DNA of 28,055 bases. It comes from Amphimedon queenslandica. Lineage: Eukaryota > Porifera > Demospongiae > Haplosclerida > Niphatidae. The stretch spans positions 90,780 through 118,834 of the forward strand of contig NW_003546474.1 of the NCBI RefSeq assembly GCF_000090795.2, read 5' to 3'. The position numbers and the translations under genes are program-made. This document shows, piece after piece, positions 1-9,131 of the stretch. The notes beneath the pieces were generated by a model. The model saw only the letters and a program-made list of their open reading frames with translations, did no database searches and was not told the origin of the DNA. Position 1 is the stretch's first letter; each line of letters opens with the position of its first letter.

Positions 1-558
1 AGGCCAAAGGAGCAAAAAGTAGAAATCGATTACACTGTCTACATTGAATCCTGCACTGCTGCTAGTTTCTCTAATGGTGATAAGAACAACTCTGGTACAC
101 TGGATGCTCATAAGAGGCTCTGTGCAGGACTTGATAAAGCTAAAGGTGCAGTTGGTAACAACACTCGCTATGTGACATGGTTTGGAGCATACACTGCAGC
201 AAGAGCTGCAATTGCATCAGATACATACAGTAAGATGAGGACTGGGATAGGAAGCAAATCTCTCACATATTACAACGATGGTCCAGCTTGCAAGTCCAAC
301 TGGATAGCATACACGTATAAATCATATTCTCAAACAGTGGTGTATCTTTGCCAATTGTTCTATGATGATCCAACAGCCTGCAGGGGTACCGCCTACACTA
401 AAGAAGGTACATTGATTCATGAATGGGCTCATGCTCTGGCTGCCCGTGATGATGTTGTTTATGGTGCCAGTAATTGCAAGAACCTGGCTAAAAGTAATCC
501 TGATAGTGCCTTGAAAAATGCTGATTCCTATACCTACTTCTATTGTGAGGGTCGATAA
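1..558 (+). CDS. M35-type (aspzincin) secreted metalloprotease, C-terminal part; 5' end outside window
   Basis: Frame 1 is open from base 1 to the TAA at 556-558 (185 codons), so the signal peptide and most of the propeptide lie upstream of the window. The visible part is the catalytic domain. It has the zinc-binding, catalytic HEWAH motif (His codon at 418), followed by ARDDVVYG, the equivalent of the GTxDxxYG aspzincin motif that supplies the third zinc ligand (Asp). Several Cys residues probably form disulfides. It is clearly paralogous to the two complete copies at 13766-14871 and 17801-18906, and the similarity continues about 100 bp into the 3' flank. In the known family (deuterolysin, peptidyl-Lys endopeptidase) these are secreted endopeptidases, but the substrate here is unknown. 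It lies antisense and downstream of HARS exon 3, so it may sit inside a HARS intron; this window cannot show that. Confidence 0.85.
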   Translation, partial: RPKEQKVEIDYTVYIESCTAASFSNGDKNNSGTLDAHKRLCAGLDKAKGAVGNNTRYVTWFGAYTAARAAIASDTYSKMRTGIGSKSLTYYNDGPACKSNWIAYTYKSYSQTVVYLCQLFYDDPTACRGTAYTKEGTLIHEWAHALAARDDVVYGASNCKNLAKSNPDSALKNADSYTYFYCEGR

Positions 559-1178
559 GGAGCTCATCAGCTAAAAGCCAAGAACTTTAGGACTCATGCA
601 ACACTATAGGACATGCACAGTTTATTTTTGCTGCTTTAGGCCTCTTTTTGCTTACATGTAATATTACATTTTTGATTAATTAATATTATTCTTGGCTTAT
701 CATTAATAAAATATAATAAAATGAAAAAAGATTCTGATGGAGAAGATTGAGAGAAAGATCATAGTATCGTCATAATTTCATTAACCTGTTAGTAGTACTG
801 CATCATTGATTAGAGTAATATGTAATGAGTATTAGCTATTAGTAGTTCTGTGATTGAGCATACTCAAAATGACCCATTTTATATTGGAAAATAAAATCCT
901 CCACATGAATTGTTGGGCAAAGCCCTTTTATTACAAGACTCTCAGTCACGCCCTGTTTGGTCCCTCTGTCAGCTGTGTGCACATTTACATACTTCACCTC
1001 TATTTATGTGTAATATCGTATTTATGCATCAGCCATGCAATAGAAATTCATTTCATTTTTAAAATTTAAAGTGGGAGTGTTCTAAAAAGAATAAAATGAT
1101 GATCAACACAGTTAGTAGGAGCAGGCCAGAAGTCATGATATGGTAGAGACTCTGCTTTTCCAGAATGCAGCTACAGTA

Positions 1179-1385
1179 CCGTATAGCGGGAAATTTTCGA
1201 GGATAACAAATTTCGCAAATTTCACAAATTTTTTCATGATTCGCGAAATTAAAATTCTTTGAAAATCAATTTAATACGATACAAGATGGCAGATTAGTGA
1301 AAATTCGTGAAAATTAATTCCGCAAACTTCTGGATATGGGTCATTCACGAAATTTATTATCCTCGAAAAAAAACCTGCAATACGG
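1179..1385. mobile_element. MITE-like element, about 207 bp, TA-flanked
   Basis: The left end (CCGTATAGCGGGAAATTTTC, followed by GAGGATA) and the right end (TATCCTCG... to ...GCAATACGG) form imperfect terminal inverted repeats of about 28 bp. Both ends are flanked by TA (1177-1178 and 1386-1387), the target duplication typical of Tc1/mariner-type elements. The interior is AT-rich, has no coding capacity, and repeats the motif TTCGCGAAATT/AATTTCGC. It sits in the HARS intron 3 or downstream region. This is a non-autonomous element. Confidence 0.75.
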
Positions 1386-1552
1386 TATCTACATGTAGGA
1401 GGTGGAGCCTCTCAGTCTTTTACATTCTTTCTAGTACATGTATATACACACGCAATTATTAAATGATCATATTATTAGTGATCCTGCAAGCCACGCCTCC
1501 AGGTGACAGATAATTAATACAAATGAATAATTTAATGAGTAATACTCAATAA

Positions 1553-1658
1553 TTTGGTGGAGTAAAATTTTGGCAAAAATGAGGTCCAATCATCAAAATT
1601 TTAGCCTCCAATTTGATAGGACATGCACAAAGATGTAGTTAAAATTTTAACCTCCAAA
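1553..1658. repeat. Small inverted-repeat element, about 106 bp
   Basis: TTTGGTGGAGTAAAATTTTG at the left matches, as an imperfect inverted repeat, AAAATTTTAACCTCCAAA at the right. A further half copy (CAAAATTTTAGCCTCCAA) lies between them. It is probably a tiny foldback element or the remains of one. No target duplication is clear. Confidence 0.4.
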
Positions 1659-1742
1659 CCTCTTTTAGAGTCAATTCATCATCCAAATGCAATACTTCAA
1701 TAAGTGCAAAAATGTATTAAAAATTAACCCCACTTTACTTAC

Positions 1743-3201
1743 TGTTAAATCATAGCGTAGTGACAGTGATTCTCCTCCCTGATCAGCGAGGTCATAGATC
1801 AGTTTTGAGTCTTCCCCGTATTTACCAGTGAGGGTTTCCTTAAGTTCAAAGACCGGAGTACTCAGAGTGACGGCTCCGTGACGTTTGAAACAATTAGTGA
1901 TGGTGTTAAAAACCTTTTCTCTTATTGACATTTGAAACGGATCATAATCACGAGTACCCTGATAAATGGAATTGATTTACAAACCTCATAATACCACTGA
2001 TAGTGATATCAAATAAGAAAGAATTCTCTATTTTCATTACATTTTCTGATGCATATACATGTACTTATGTTGTGTAGAAAGTTTGAACTAAATCCAATTA
2101 AAATTGAATTTTTAGGAATTTTTAAATTTACTCAAAAATCAGATAAAAGTCCCTGTACTATAGTACAGGGTCATTGGCCAAATTTTACCAAAAATGGAAA
2201 GGTGAGAATTCTCCATTTTTATTACATTTTCTGATGCATATACATGTATTTATGCTGCGTAGAAAGTTTGAACTAAATCCAATTAAAATTGAATTTTTAG
2301 GAATTTTTAAATTTACTCAAAAATCAGACAAAAGTCCCTGTACTATAGTACAGGGACTGTGGCCAAATTTTATCAAAAATGGAAAGGTGAGAATTCTCCA
2401 TTTTTATTACATTTTCTGATGTATATACATGTACTTATGTTGTGTAGAAAGTTTGAACTAAATCTGATCGAAATTGAATTTTAAGGAATTTTTTAATTTA
2501 CTCAAAAATCAGACAAAAGTCCCTGTACTATAGTACAGGGACTGTGGCCAAATTTTATCAAAAATGGAAAGGTGAGAATTCTCCATTTTTATTACATTTT
2601 CTGATGTATATACATGTACTTATGTTGTGTAGAAAGTTTGAACTAAATCTGATCGAAATCGAATTTTAAGGAATTTTTTAATTTACTCAAAAATCAGGCA
2701 AAAGTCCCTGTACTATAGTACAGGGTCATTGGCCAAATTTTACCAAAAATGTGAAAAGGTGAGAATTCTCTATTTTTGTAACTACTAACATGTGTCTATT
2801 TATTTAATTATCAATTAGTACCACGCCCATAATTATTTATTAATTATTAATTACTTTTGGACACTTCAGTACAAACTGATGTGCTGACTCATCATTTGAA
2901 GTCGTTAAACTTTTTTTCAAAGTCCGTAATTTTTCAATTGCCTCATCTAACTATAAATAAATAAAAATAAATAATAATAACAATAAAATTCTAATTAATT
3001 TCACCCTTTTAATATTCACTCTACTCCCCCTCCACATGACAAGCATCACGTGACACCAATGGAGTGTTCTGATTGGTCAGTGTGTAAAAGGGTGTGACTT
3101 ACAAGTTCTTTGCTGGCTCCTTCTTTTCTCAGTTTCTTTACATTTTCTTCAGCTGCTTTGACCTCCTCTTGTGTTACTTTTTTAGCCGCTGGCTCCGCCA
3201 T
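1743..3201 (-). CDS. HARS1: Histidyl-tRNA synthetase, exons 1-3 (partial gene)
   Basis: Three minus-strand exons join in frame: 3201-3103 (33 codons), 2950-2855 (32 codons) and 1958-1743 (72 codons), all phase 0, with GTAAGT, GTAATT and GTAAGT donors. Exons 1-2 encode a short N-terminal WHEP-type helical hairpin ([20 protein letters not shown]...) and the linker HQFVLKCPK. Exon 3 begins [10 protein letters not shown] and covers class II motif 1 through [20 protein letters not shown] to LSLRYDLT, closely matching animal cytosolic HisRS. The enzyme charges tRNA-His in the cytosol. The rest of the catalytic core (motifs 2 and 3) and the anticodon-binding domain are not in the window. Intron 2 holds a satellite array. 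The reading frame is open upstream to an ATG at 3408, but the ATG at 3201 matches the family's usual N-terminus. Confidence 0.9.
2021..2767. repeat. Tandem satellite, four copies of 185 bp (repeat family A)
   Basis: The GAATTCTC anchor recurs at 2021, 2206, 2391, 2576 and 2763, giving three exact 185-bp steps and one of 187. Each unit contains the 20-bp perfect palindrome CCCTGTACTATAGTACAGGG (2151, 2336, 2521, 2706), which is able to form a hairpin, and the core ATTACATTTTCTGATGCATA followed by TTATGTTGTGTAGAAAGTTT. The whole array lies in HARS intron 2. Single diverged copies, inverted, occur at about 15187-15383, 19247-19450 and 26930-27080. Short open frames through the array arise from the repeat and are not genes. 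Confidence 0.92.
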
Positions 3202-3671
3202 TAGTCCTGAGATAGGAGTTTTGGTTTTTGGCCCTTGACAATGATACACGTGGGTGGGTGGGGTTGTTATTGTGACGATGATGACGCATGATTTACCTGT
3301 GACGTAGGCTGTACACTGGCTATCCGCTACTCGACTGAGACTATTTGTATCATAGTAACTGCTCAAAAAAAGCACTAGCTGACACTGCAATAATAAGCAC
3401 ATTTGCATGCATGCAGAGCAAAACTAAGTCATCCATTAATGATAATGATACATAACTGACATGATGCCTTGTTGCTGTCTATTCAGAGGAGGGCTGAGAG
3501 GACTGAAACTAGTTCTACTAAGTATCATAAGAAATAATAAACATCTGTGGCATAAGTACAAAATCAAATGAGGAAATTTATAAATACTACATGTTTTACA
3601 ATCTTAGACTAGAAAAACTAAGCAGCATAAATTTTATAGTTTAATAGCAAAAAATCTGTTCACAGCAGTAC
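3202..3671. other. HARS upstream region / 3' flank of membrane-protein gene 1
   Basis: No gene recognised. Bases 3373-3490 (ACTAGCTGACACTGCA onward) are homologous to 8757-8850, which lies downstream of membrane-protein gene 4. This shows that flanks were copied together with the membrane-protein genes. The HARS promoter is presumably here or within 3202-3408. Confidence 0.5.
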
Positions 3672-4550
3672 TTATACTGGATCATTTAGGTTCTCTTTAT
3701 CTTCTGGCTTCTTTCTTCTGAGGCGAAGATATTTAAAGCAAAGAACAATATCAGATACCGTAAATAATAATAGCTGAAGTCCAAGTATTAAACCACATGT
3801 AACAATTTCAACTGTGCTGATCAGAGTAGTGTACTTAAACATGCCTAAGCAGATCCCACCAGCTATCAAACCCACACTAACTGAACAAGCAAATGAATAG
3901 CAAAGCATCAACGATAAGCAGCAACAAGTGTTCCATTTCTTTTTTTTGACAGCTCTCCTTGTTCCTCCTTGTTCTGTTTGTCCCTCAGCTGGTTCTGTTT
4001 CTTCCTCAGTTGGTATCTCTTGATTATTCTGATCAGTTGCTTCTCGTTTCTCTCTTAGTTTGATTGATATCCATGTCATGATAGCTGAAAATATCCATGA
4101 AAATGCCAGTGTACCAGTAGCTTGACCCATTGATTTCCCAATGTTAAAGTTTACTGTAAAGCACACTACTTTATCCTCTAGTATCAGTGCTTCCTCTGGT
4201 GTAACTTGTACGAATGAGTCATTATTTGCAAAAAAGCAATCGAAGGTATCATAAGGATTGTACTTGAAGGATATATCAGTGAAGGAGGATGCAAATATAT
4301 ATGTAGCAAGGAAAATGACTAATAATACTGTGACAAAAAGAATAGCGATTTCCCTGTCCTTGAGCTTGTAACCAAACACCGTAATCTGATCATTATCATC
4401 AACTTTCTTCTTTGCAAAAGGTACAATTATCCTCACCACTTTATTGGGTTTCAGTATCCCACCTGCAATAAGCACTGCTATTGATGCCAATGAAGCAAGA
4501 GCTAGAGGAACTATGATGCTAATGATCTGATATCCCATATGAGACACCAT
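3672..4550 (-). CDS. Five-pass membrane protein 1 (unassigned sponge-type family)
   Basis: Single-exon, 292 residues. Predicted hydrophobic segments lie at about 9-33, 67-90, 144-164, 209-237 and 244-272. Family hallmarks are the start (M)(V/L)SxxxYQIIS; FTDISFKYNPYDTFDCFF just after segment 2; VTPEEALILED; and NFNIGKSMGQATGTLAFSW leading into segment 3. The segment 2-3 loop carries two invariant Cys (105 and 130), a likely disulfide, and an NDS glycosylation sequon, so it is probably extracellular. The segment 3-4 loop is hydrophilic, with an acidic, Gln/Glu-rich insert followed by KKKKWNTCCC. The C-tail is basic. It is paralogous to the genes at 5031, 7694 and 9132. I do not recognise the family, so function is unknown; a receptor, channel-like or scaffold role would be guesswork. 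Confidence 0.8.
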   Translation of the reverse strand: MVSHMGYQIISIIVPLALASLASIAVLIAGGILKPNKVVRIIVPFAKKKVDDNDQITVFGYKLKDREIAILFVTVLLVIFLATYIFASSFTDISFKYNPYDTFDCFFANNDSFVQVTPEEALILEDKVVCFTVNFNIGKSMGQATGTLAFSWIFSAIMTWISIKLREKREATDQNNQEIPTEEETEPAEGQTEQGGTRRAVKKKKWNTCCCLSLMLCYSFACSVSVGLIAGGICLGMFKYTTLISTVEIVTCGLILGLQLLLFTVSDIVLCFKYLRLRRKKPEDKENLNDPV

Positions 4551-5030
4551 ATTTTCCTTAGCTCAGTTTAGTCCAGGCTATAGCTACAACTCTAGCTTAT
4601 GTGGACTGCAGCTATTGCTAACTTGGCTTGTTGACTGCTCAGCTGCGTGAATGAGGCAGATCAAAGACTTAAAATGATATTTATTAGTTTATTGTGCAAA
4701 GTCAGATAACTTCAAAATAATTCATGGATAAATATTTCAATGCATTCATGCATGCATGAATCCTAACGGCATGATAGATGAAGATTATGGACTAGTACTT
4801 AGTAGTCTTATTATCCATAGATATAATACACAGACCTGTGTATGAAATCTATGTTATATCTGACAGACTCGCATCTACATACAAAAACATAAACATGGTA
4901 GTATCAAAAAATTACTCATTGTAAAATATGAATCTATTGATAGCACAATAGTGAAAACAATTATAGGTCCAGAAAAACACTATAATAAAACAGCAATTTG
5001 TGACACTTAAAGTTAATGTTTCACTTGGAC
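4551..5030. other. Intergenic region between membrane-protein genes 1 and 2
   Basis: AT-rich, no coding signal. It presumably contains the promoter of the gene starting at 4550 and the 3' end of the gene ending at 5031. No clear TATA box could be chosen. Confidence 0.4.
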
Positions 5031-5846
5031 TTAAATTTTCTGATATTCTGGTCGATTAACTGAGCTTTGTACAGCATTTGATCTAAATTGACGGAGCAGC
5101 TTCTCAACGAAAGGAGCAAAATCAGATGCCATTAAAAGTGCTAATTGAAGCGTAAGTATTGAGCCACATGTCACAATCTGGACTGAACAGAGCTGAGTTG
5201 TGTACTTATGTATGCATAAGAAGACCCCACCAGCTATCAATCCCACACTAAATGAAGTAGCAACAAAATAAATGAATATTTGCAAGACACAGCAGCAACA
5301 ACAACATTTAGAGTCCTTTTCATCTTTGGCCTCCTTTCGTTTATATTTCAGTTTCATTGTTATCCATATAATGACAGATGAAAATATCCACGAAAACACC
5401 AGCGTACCAGTAGCTTGTCCCATTGCTTTACCGATATTAAAATTCCAAGTGAAGCACTTCACTTCATCTTCTAGTACCAGTGCTTCCTCAGGAGTCACTT
5501 CAACCAGTGATCCATTACTGAAGAAGCATTCAAAATGATCATAAGGATTGTATTTGTAGGAAATATCAGTAAAAGAGGAGCCAAATATAAATGTAGCAAA
5601 GGAAATAATTAGTAGTACTATAACGAGAAGAATATTAATTTCCCAATCTTCAAGTGAGTATCCAAACACTTCAATAAAGCTTCCAGTTTGCTGGATACCT
5701 TCCTCCTTTACATAAGGAAAGACTTTCTTGACCATCTTCTTAGAACCAACTTTCCAGCATACAAAAATTGATACTGGTAATGACAATAAAGCTAGAGCTG
5801 CTGGAATTCCAAAGCTGATAATCTGGTAATCAATATAGGACAACAT
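5031..5846 (-). CDS. Five-pass membrane protein 2, short loop, poly-Cys juxtamembrane
   Basis: Single-exon, 271 residues, starting MLSYIDYQIIS like its paralogues. Hydrophobic segments are at about 9-31, 69-92, 145-164, 184-212 and 219-243. The segment 2-3 loop keeps KYNPYDHFECFF, an NGS sequon, VTPEEALVLED and the second Cys (about 108 and 131). The segment 3-4 loop is short, without the acidic insert of copies 1 and 3, and ends in six consecutive Cys (181-186) immediately before segment 4, suggesting palmitoylation or metal binding. It is closest in layout to copy 4 (9132-10007). Both are the first membrane gene downstream of a copy of the UBE3A terminal exon. Function unknown. Confidence 0.8.
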   Translation of the reverse strand: MLSYIDYQIISFGIPAALALLSLPVSIFVCWKVGSKKMVKKVFPYVKEEGIQQTGSFIEVFGYSLEDWEINILLVIVLLIISFATFIFGSSFTDISYKYNPYDHFECFFSNGSLVEVTPEEALVLEDEVKCFTWNFNIGKAMGQATGTLVFSWIFSSVIIWITMKLKYKRKEAKDEKDSKCCCCCCVLQIFIYFVATSFSVGLIAGGVFLCIHKYTTQLCSVQIVTCGSILTLQLALLMASDFAPFVEKLLRQFRSNAVQSSVNRPEYQKI

Positions 5847-6078
5847 ATTTTTCCTACCTAAATCTGCCTGCTAGCTTAGCTATTTATGAATTCAAAACAA
5901 CCCTGAACATATAGTTACACTAACACACCCCACTCATAAGTACATAACAGTATTCATAGTTAAGATTTTATCATTCTCTTCCCATGTGACGTTATACTTA
6001 GCAATAACAACAATGATAGTAATAATAAATCTAATTATTATTTATCAATTATAAGGTGCATGGTTTGATTAGAAGTTG
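5847..6078. other. Spacer between membrane gene 2 and the duplicated UBE3A exon
   Basis: AT-rich. The part from about 6000 to 6078 (AAT-rich run, then ATTATTTATCAAT, GGTGCATGGTTTGATTAGAAG) matches 10380-10478 downstream of the authentic UBE3A terminal exon, so it belongs to the duplicated block. Confidence 0.5.
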
Positions 6079-6199
6079 TTACAACATTCCAAATCCTTTA
6101 CCATTTCTAATGGCAGTCAATAGTCTCTCCTTTAACTTCTCCTTTGAACTATACTCACAGAGTAACAATGCATTGAAACAAGTATGAGCAGTGGGTAAC
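6079..6199 (-). pseudogene. Duplicate of UBE3A terminal exon (catalytic-Cys exon); pseudo-exon or alternative last exon
   Basis: This 121-nt stretch encodes the HECT C-terminus [20 protein letters not shown] through to GKGFGML and a stop, with an intact TTTTAG acceptor. It differs from the exon at 10479-10599 at two bases only, both synonymous (Tyr TAC/TAT, Leu TTA/CTA). About 60 bp of flank is also shared. It lies 4.4 kb downstream of the authentic terminal exon, between membrane genes 3 and 2, with no other HECT exons near it. Its perfect protein conservation suggests recent origin, gene conversion, or use as an alternative terminal exon spliced from exon 9. The sequence alone cannot decide among these. 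Confidence 0.85.
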
Positions 6200-7693
6200 C
6201 TAAAAGTAACAACATTAGCATAATATATAATATATAAATACAACAAAATCTTGTGAAGATGTTTCATTTCTGTTTTGGTAAGATATATTTACTGGGCTGT
6301 ACTGTATCATACATGTGGGTGGCTTGTGACAAAGCAATGACATAACAATTTAGCTGAGACATAGTGTTACACATTACATTTGTATTGTAGAGTGTATAAA
6401 TTTATGTGATGATTATTTGTTAAAAATATGATTCTACATTGAAGCATAAACTAACCACTAAAAGCAGTAAAAATCAAGAGCTGTCCCATTAGGGCACTGA
6501 CCATAACTCACTGAACAAGATGCACCCATCACAATATCTGCCATAAGTAATCCACACACACTTTGATACTCTTTTGTGCATACCTCCAGGCCAGCTACAT
6601 TATACTGAACATCACAATACTCTAAGTATCAATTTATCCACTTGTATACTGATAACTGATAATTGTTAGCATTGTGTATGTATGACAGTAACACTGGGAC
6701 TGTTATTATAATGGTTGAGGAGAGCTGAGAGGGTAACACATGGCCTAAATGAGTAGTTAATGGTACACACATTCCTCTAGTTTCCTTGTAAAATGGAATT
6801 GGCTTTCTAGATTAGTTAATTACTCACAATACAATATTTCATAGCTATACAATCACTAATGATATATATTGTTATTCCGGCCAGTCCAATAATTGTTATC
6901 TGGACTAAGAAATGTTTTGAAAATTATTAAAGTATACATAGGCAATTTCCTTGTATAATCAAATTGGCTCTGTAAACAAGTTGAGGCTAATAATGCATTA
7001 ATTTATTATTATGATATCAATAAACGTCTTTTTAAATATCATTATTGCTATTTAATCTGCTATTAAGATGCAAGATCTATCATTACATTAATCATTACTA
7101 AGTTCCATACTGTACTTCAATATCACTTGTAAAGAGATATACATTACCATTACTTGATGTAGCAGCAGAAGCGTCAACAGTTAGTGCATGAATCAGTTCA
7201 GAAGAACATTTTAAATAAATGTTAAGATAATGTTTGCTTGTATCCTGATTCTGTGTAATACCAATTATCCAGTTAGTAATTATACCATTACTGTGAAGGA
7301 AAAGCTCTTGTATCACTGACTGGTATTATAGGCTGTTTGTAATGCATAATTGTAAACACTAGTTTTATATGAATGAGCATGATAGCTATACTGGGAATTT
7401 TATGTTGATGAATGAGAGAGAGTTGAGAGATATTAATGAGGCAGTCAATGGTATTATACATGAGCTACAATTTCCTTGTATGAAATTGGTCTTGTGTGAA
7501 CAATGTTATCAAAAACACATTGTTATCAGTGAGATGTTTACGAGTTTATACTAAGTTGGTCTTTTGAAAATGTTTTATTGAACAACTATCATTGTATATC
7601 AAAAAGACAGCACATGTTTAACAGCACTCCAATATTATTAATAATGTTAATGCCCCAGAGCATTTAAAGTTTACATCAAATATTTTGAGCAAG
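6200..7693. other. Long non-coding or decayed region between membrane genes 2 and 3
   Basis: Mostly AT-rich, without a gene I can name. A motif like TTTCCTTGTA(A/T)AATGGAATTG recurs near 6785, 6948 and 7470, hinting at old internal repeats. One minus-strand open stretch at 7098-7316 is listed separately. The plus-strand 61-codon frame at 7369-7554 shows no recognisable family. Confidence 0.4.
7098..7331 (-). pseudogene. Possible relic exon of a secreted or adhesion-type protein
   Basis: A minus-strand frame of about 73-75 codons ends at a TAG near 7098 and is preceded by a possible acceptor (ATACCAG, about 7325). The translation (NGIITNWIIG ... YLNIYL ... SNGNVYLFTSDIEVQYG) has an alternating hydrophobic pattern suggestive of a beta-sandwich ectodomain, with one potential disulfide Cys. 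I see no companion exons and cannot name the domain, so a gene fragment or chance frame remains possible. Confidence 0.25.
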
Positions 7694-8710
7694 TTAGACA
7701 GTATGGGCACGAGGTATATGAAATTCAACTTTAGCCTCTCCTTTTTTCTTAGTCACAAACTTTTTCAAATAAATGACATCAGATACTATTAGAGGTATTA
7801 TTTGAAGTGCCAGTATAAAACCACATGCCATAAGTTCTACTGAGCTTAGCAGATCAGTGAATTGACTGGTAAAAGCAAATGCACCAGCAATTATCAAACT
7901 TATGCTAAGCAGAGTGGTAAAGATATAAAATATTATTATCAGCAATATATACCAGAACAAGGATATACGATGCTTGAAATCAAGATCTACTGGTTCTTTA
8001 TTTTGACTTTCTTGCTGTATTTGACTTTCATTCTCTCCTTGGTTTTCATCCTCTGTTATCTTTACTTGGCAGTCTTCTCCTTGGGTTTCTTCCAGTAGAC
8101 CACCTCCTTGCTCTCGCTTTATTTCTCTTCTTTGATTTTTTTTCTGCCTTTCTGCAGTCTTTCTTCTTTCTTCAGTTTCTTTCTTTATTTTAACTGATAT
8201 CCATGTCATTATGGATGAAAATATCCACAAAAATGCCAGCGTACCTGCAGTTTCGCCCATTGCTTTTGCAATGCTAAACTTCAATTGAAAACACTGGACA
8301 CTCTCCTCTAGAGTCAGTGCTTCTTCAGGAGATAATTCAACCAATGAATCATTACTAGTGAAGAAGCAATCAAAGGAATCATAAGGATTATAATGGTAAG
8401 TAACGTGAGTAAAAGAGGAAGCAAATATAAATGTAGCAGAGAAAATGACTAGTAGTACTATAGAAAAGAGAATACCAACTTCCAAATCTGAGAGCTCATA
8501 ATGAAACATGAGCACTTCCTTCTGACCTTTTCTAGTTCTCTTCTTCACATAAGGGAAGACTAGCCTAACCAGCTGTTTTGGCGTCATCATTATTCCTCCA
8601 ATGCACACTCCTACTGATGCCACTAAACCAAGAGCTACTGGTAGTATGAGACTAATCAGCTGATATTCTGCATAAGACACCATCCTATCTTCTTGTAACT
8701 TCTTAGACAT
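7694..8710 (-). CDS. Five-pass membrane protein 3, long acidic loop
   Basis: Single-exon, 338 residues from the first ATG. A second in-frame ATG (8683, residue 10) aligns better with the paralogues' starts (MVSYAEYQLIS). Hydrophobic segments lie at about 18-42, 76-100, 154-174, 250-280 and 288-312. The segment 2-3 loop keeps HYNPYDSFDCFF, SPEEALTLEE and both Cys (115 and 140). The segment 3-4 loop is the longest in the family, about 75 residues: first basic, then Glu/Gln-rich (probably coiled or disordered). The juxtamembrane Cys cluster of copies 1, 2 and 4 is absent. It shares the long-loop layout with copy 1. Function unknown. Confidence 0.8.
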   Translation of the reverse strand: MSKKLQEDRMVSYAEYQLISLILPVALGLVASVGVCIGGIMMTPKQLVRLVFPYVKKRTRKGQKEVLMFHYELSDLEVGILFSIVLLVIFSATFIFASSFTHVTYHYNPYDSFDCFFTSNDSLVELSPEEALTLEESVQCFQLKFSIAKAMGETAGTLAFLWIFSSIMTWISVKIKKETEERRKTAERQKKNQRREIKREQGGGLLEETQGEDCQVKITEDENQGENESQIQQESQNKEPVDLDFKHRISLFWYILLIIIFYIFTTLLSISLIIAGAFAFTSQFTDLLSSVELMACGFILALQIIPLIVSDVIYLKKFVTKKKGEAKVEFHIPRAHTV

Positions 8711-9131
8711 GCAATTGAGCCTTTACACTGCTGCCCAGTGTTTAAATGGAAATAAAACTAGCTGACACTGCATTAAGTGCATTTACGTACACAGCAAAGG
8801 AAGTCATTCATGCACCGACACACAACAGGATGCTTTGCTGCTGTATTCATACAGTATACAGAACATCCTGAATAATTTTATCATTGATGTACTGAGTCTT
8901 TCAATAATGCATATGCATTTATGTGTTGCTGGGTACTTATAAAAATACATACAAGGATATCATGGTTTGTGTTAAAAAGGAAATTTTAGCAAATTGTAAA
9001 AATTCCTCAAAAAACAAGCACTCAATACATAGCACACCAGACAATGAGAAATCATAATAGAGAAAGGAGAAGCATAATATATACATGTATAGCTTTAATA
9101 ACAAAATAATGAGCACCATGTCTATTGTTTG
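8711..9131. other. Intergenic region between membrane genes 3 and 4
   Basis: No gene seen. Bases 8757-8850 are homologous to 3373-3490 beyond membrane gene 1. The rest is AT-rich. Confidence 0.4.

Larger units (their letters stand above)
559..1742. other. Non-coding stretch: protease 3' flank and HARS intron 3 (or 3' flank)
   Basis: Bases 559-720 resemble the 3' flanks of the two downstream protease copies (GGAGCTCATCAGCTAAAAGC and what follows), with AATAAA-type signals near 705-720. The remainder is AT-rich and holds two inverted-repeat elements listed separately. I found no HARS exon 4 here, so intron 3 must run past the left edge, or the HARS copy is incomplete. Confidence 0.6.

Noticed and set aside
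854..1069. 71-codon plus-strand frame downstream of the first protease
   Set aside because: Low-complexity composition, no homology I recognise, and in the 3' flank or an antisense intron.
2049..2419. Two overlapping plus-strand frames of 61 and 81 codons with near-identical proteins
   Set aside because: They are translations of the 185-bp satellite units, not a gene pair.
6079..6267. Minus-strand frame starting [10 protein letters not shown] before the HECT tail
   Set aside because: The upstream residues are intron-like sequence before the TTTTAG acceptor; only 6079-6199 is exon homology.
7369..7554. Plus-strand 61-codon frame (MNEHDSYTGN...)
   Set aside because: No family, no splice or promoter context, and parts resemble non-coding repeats at 6785 and 6948.
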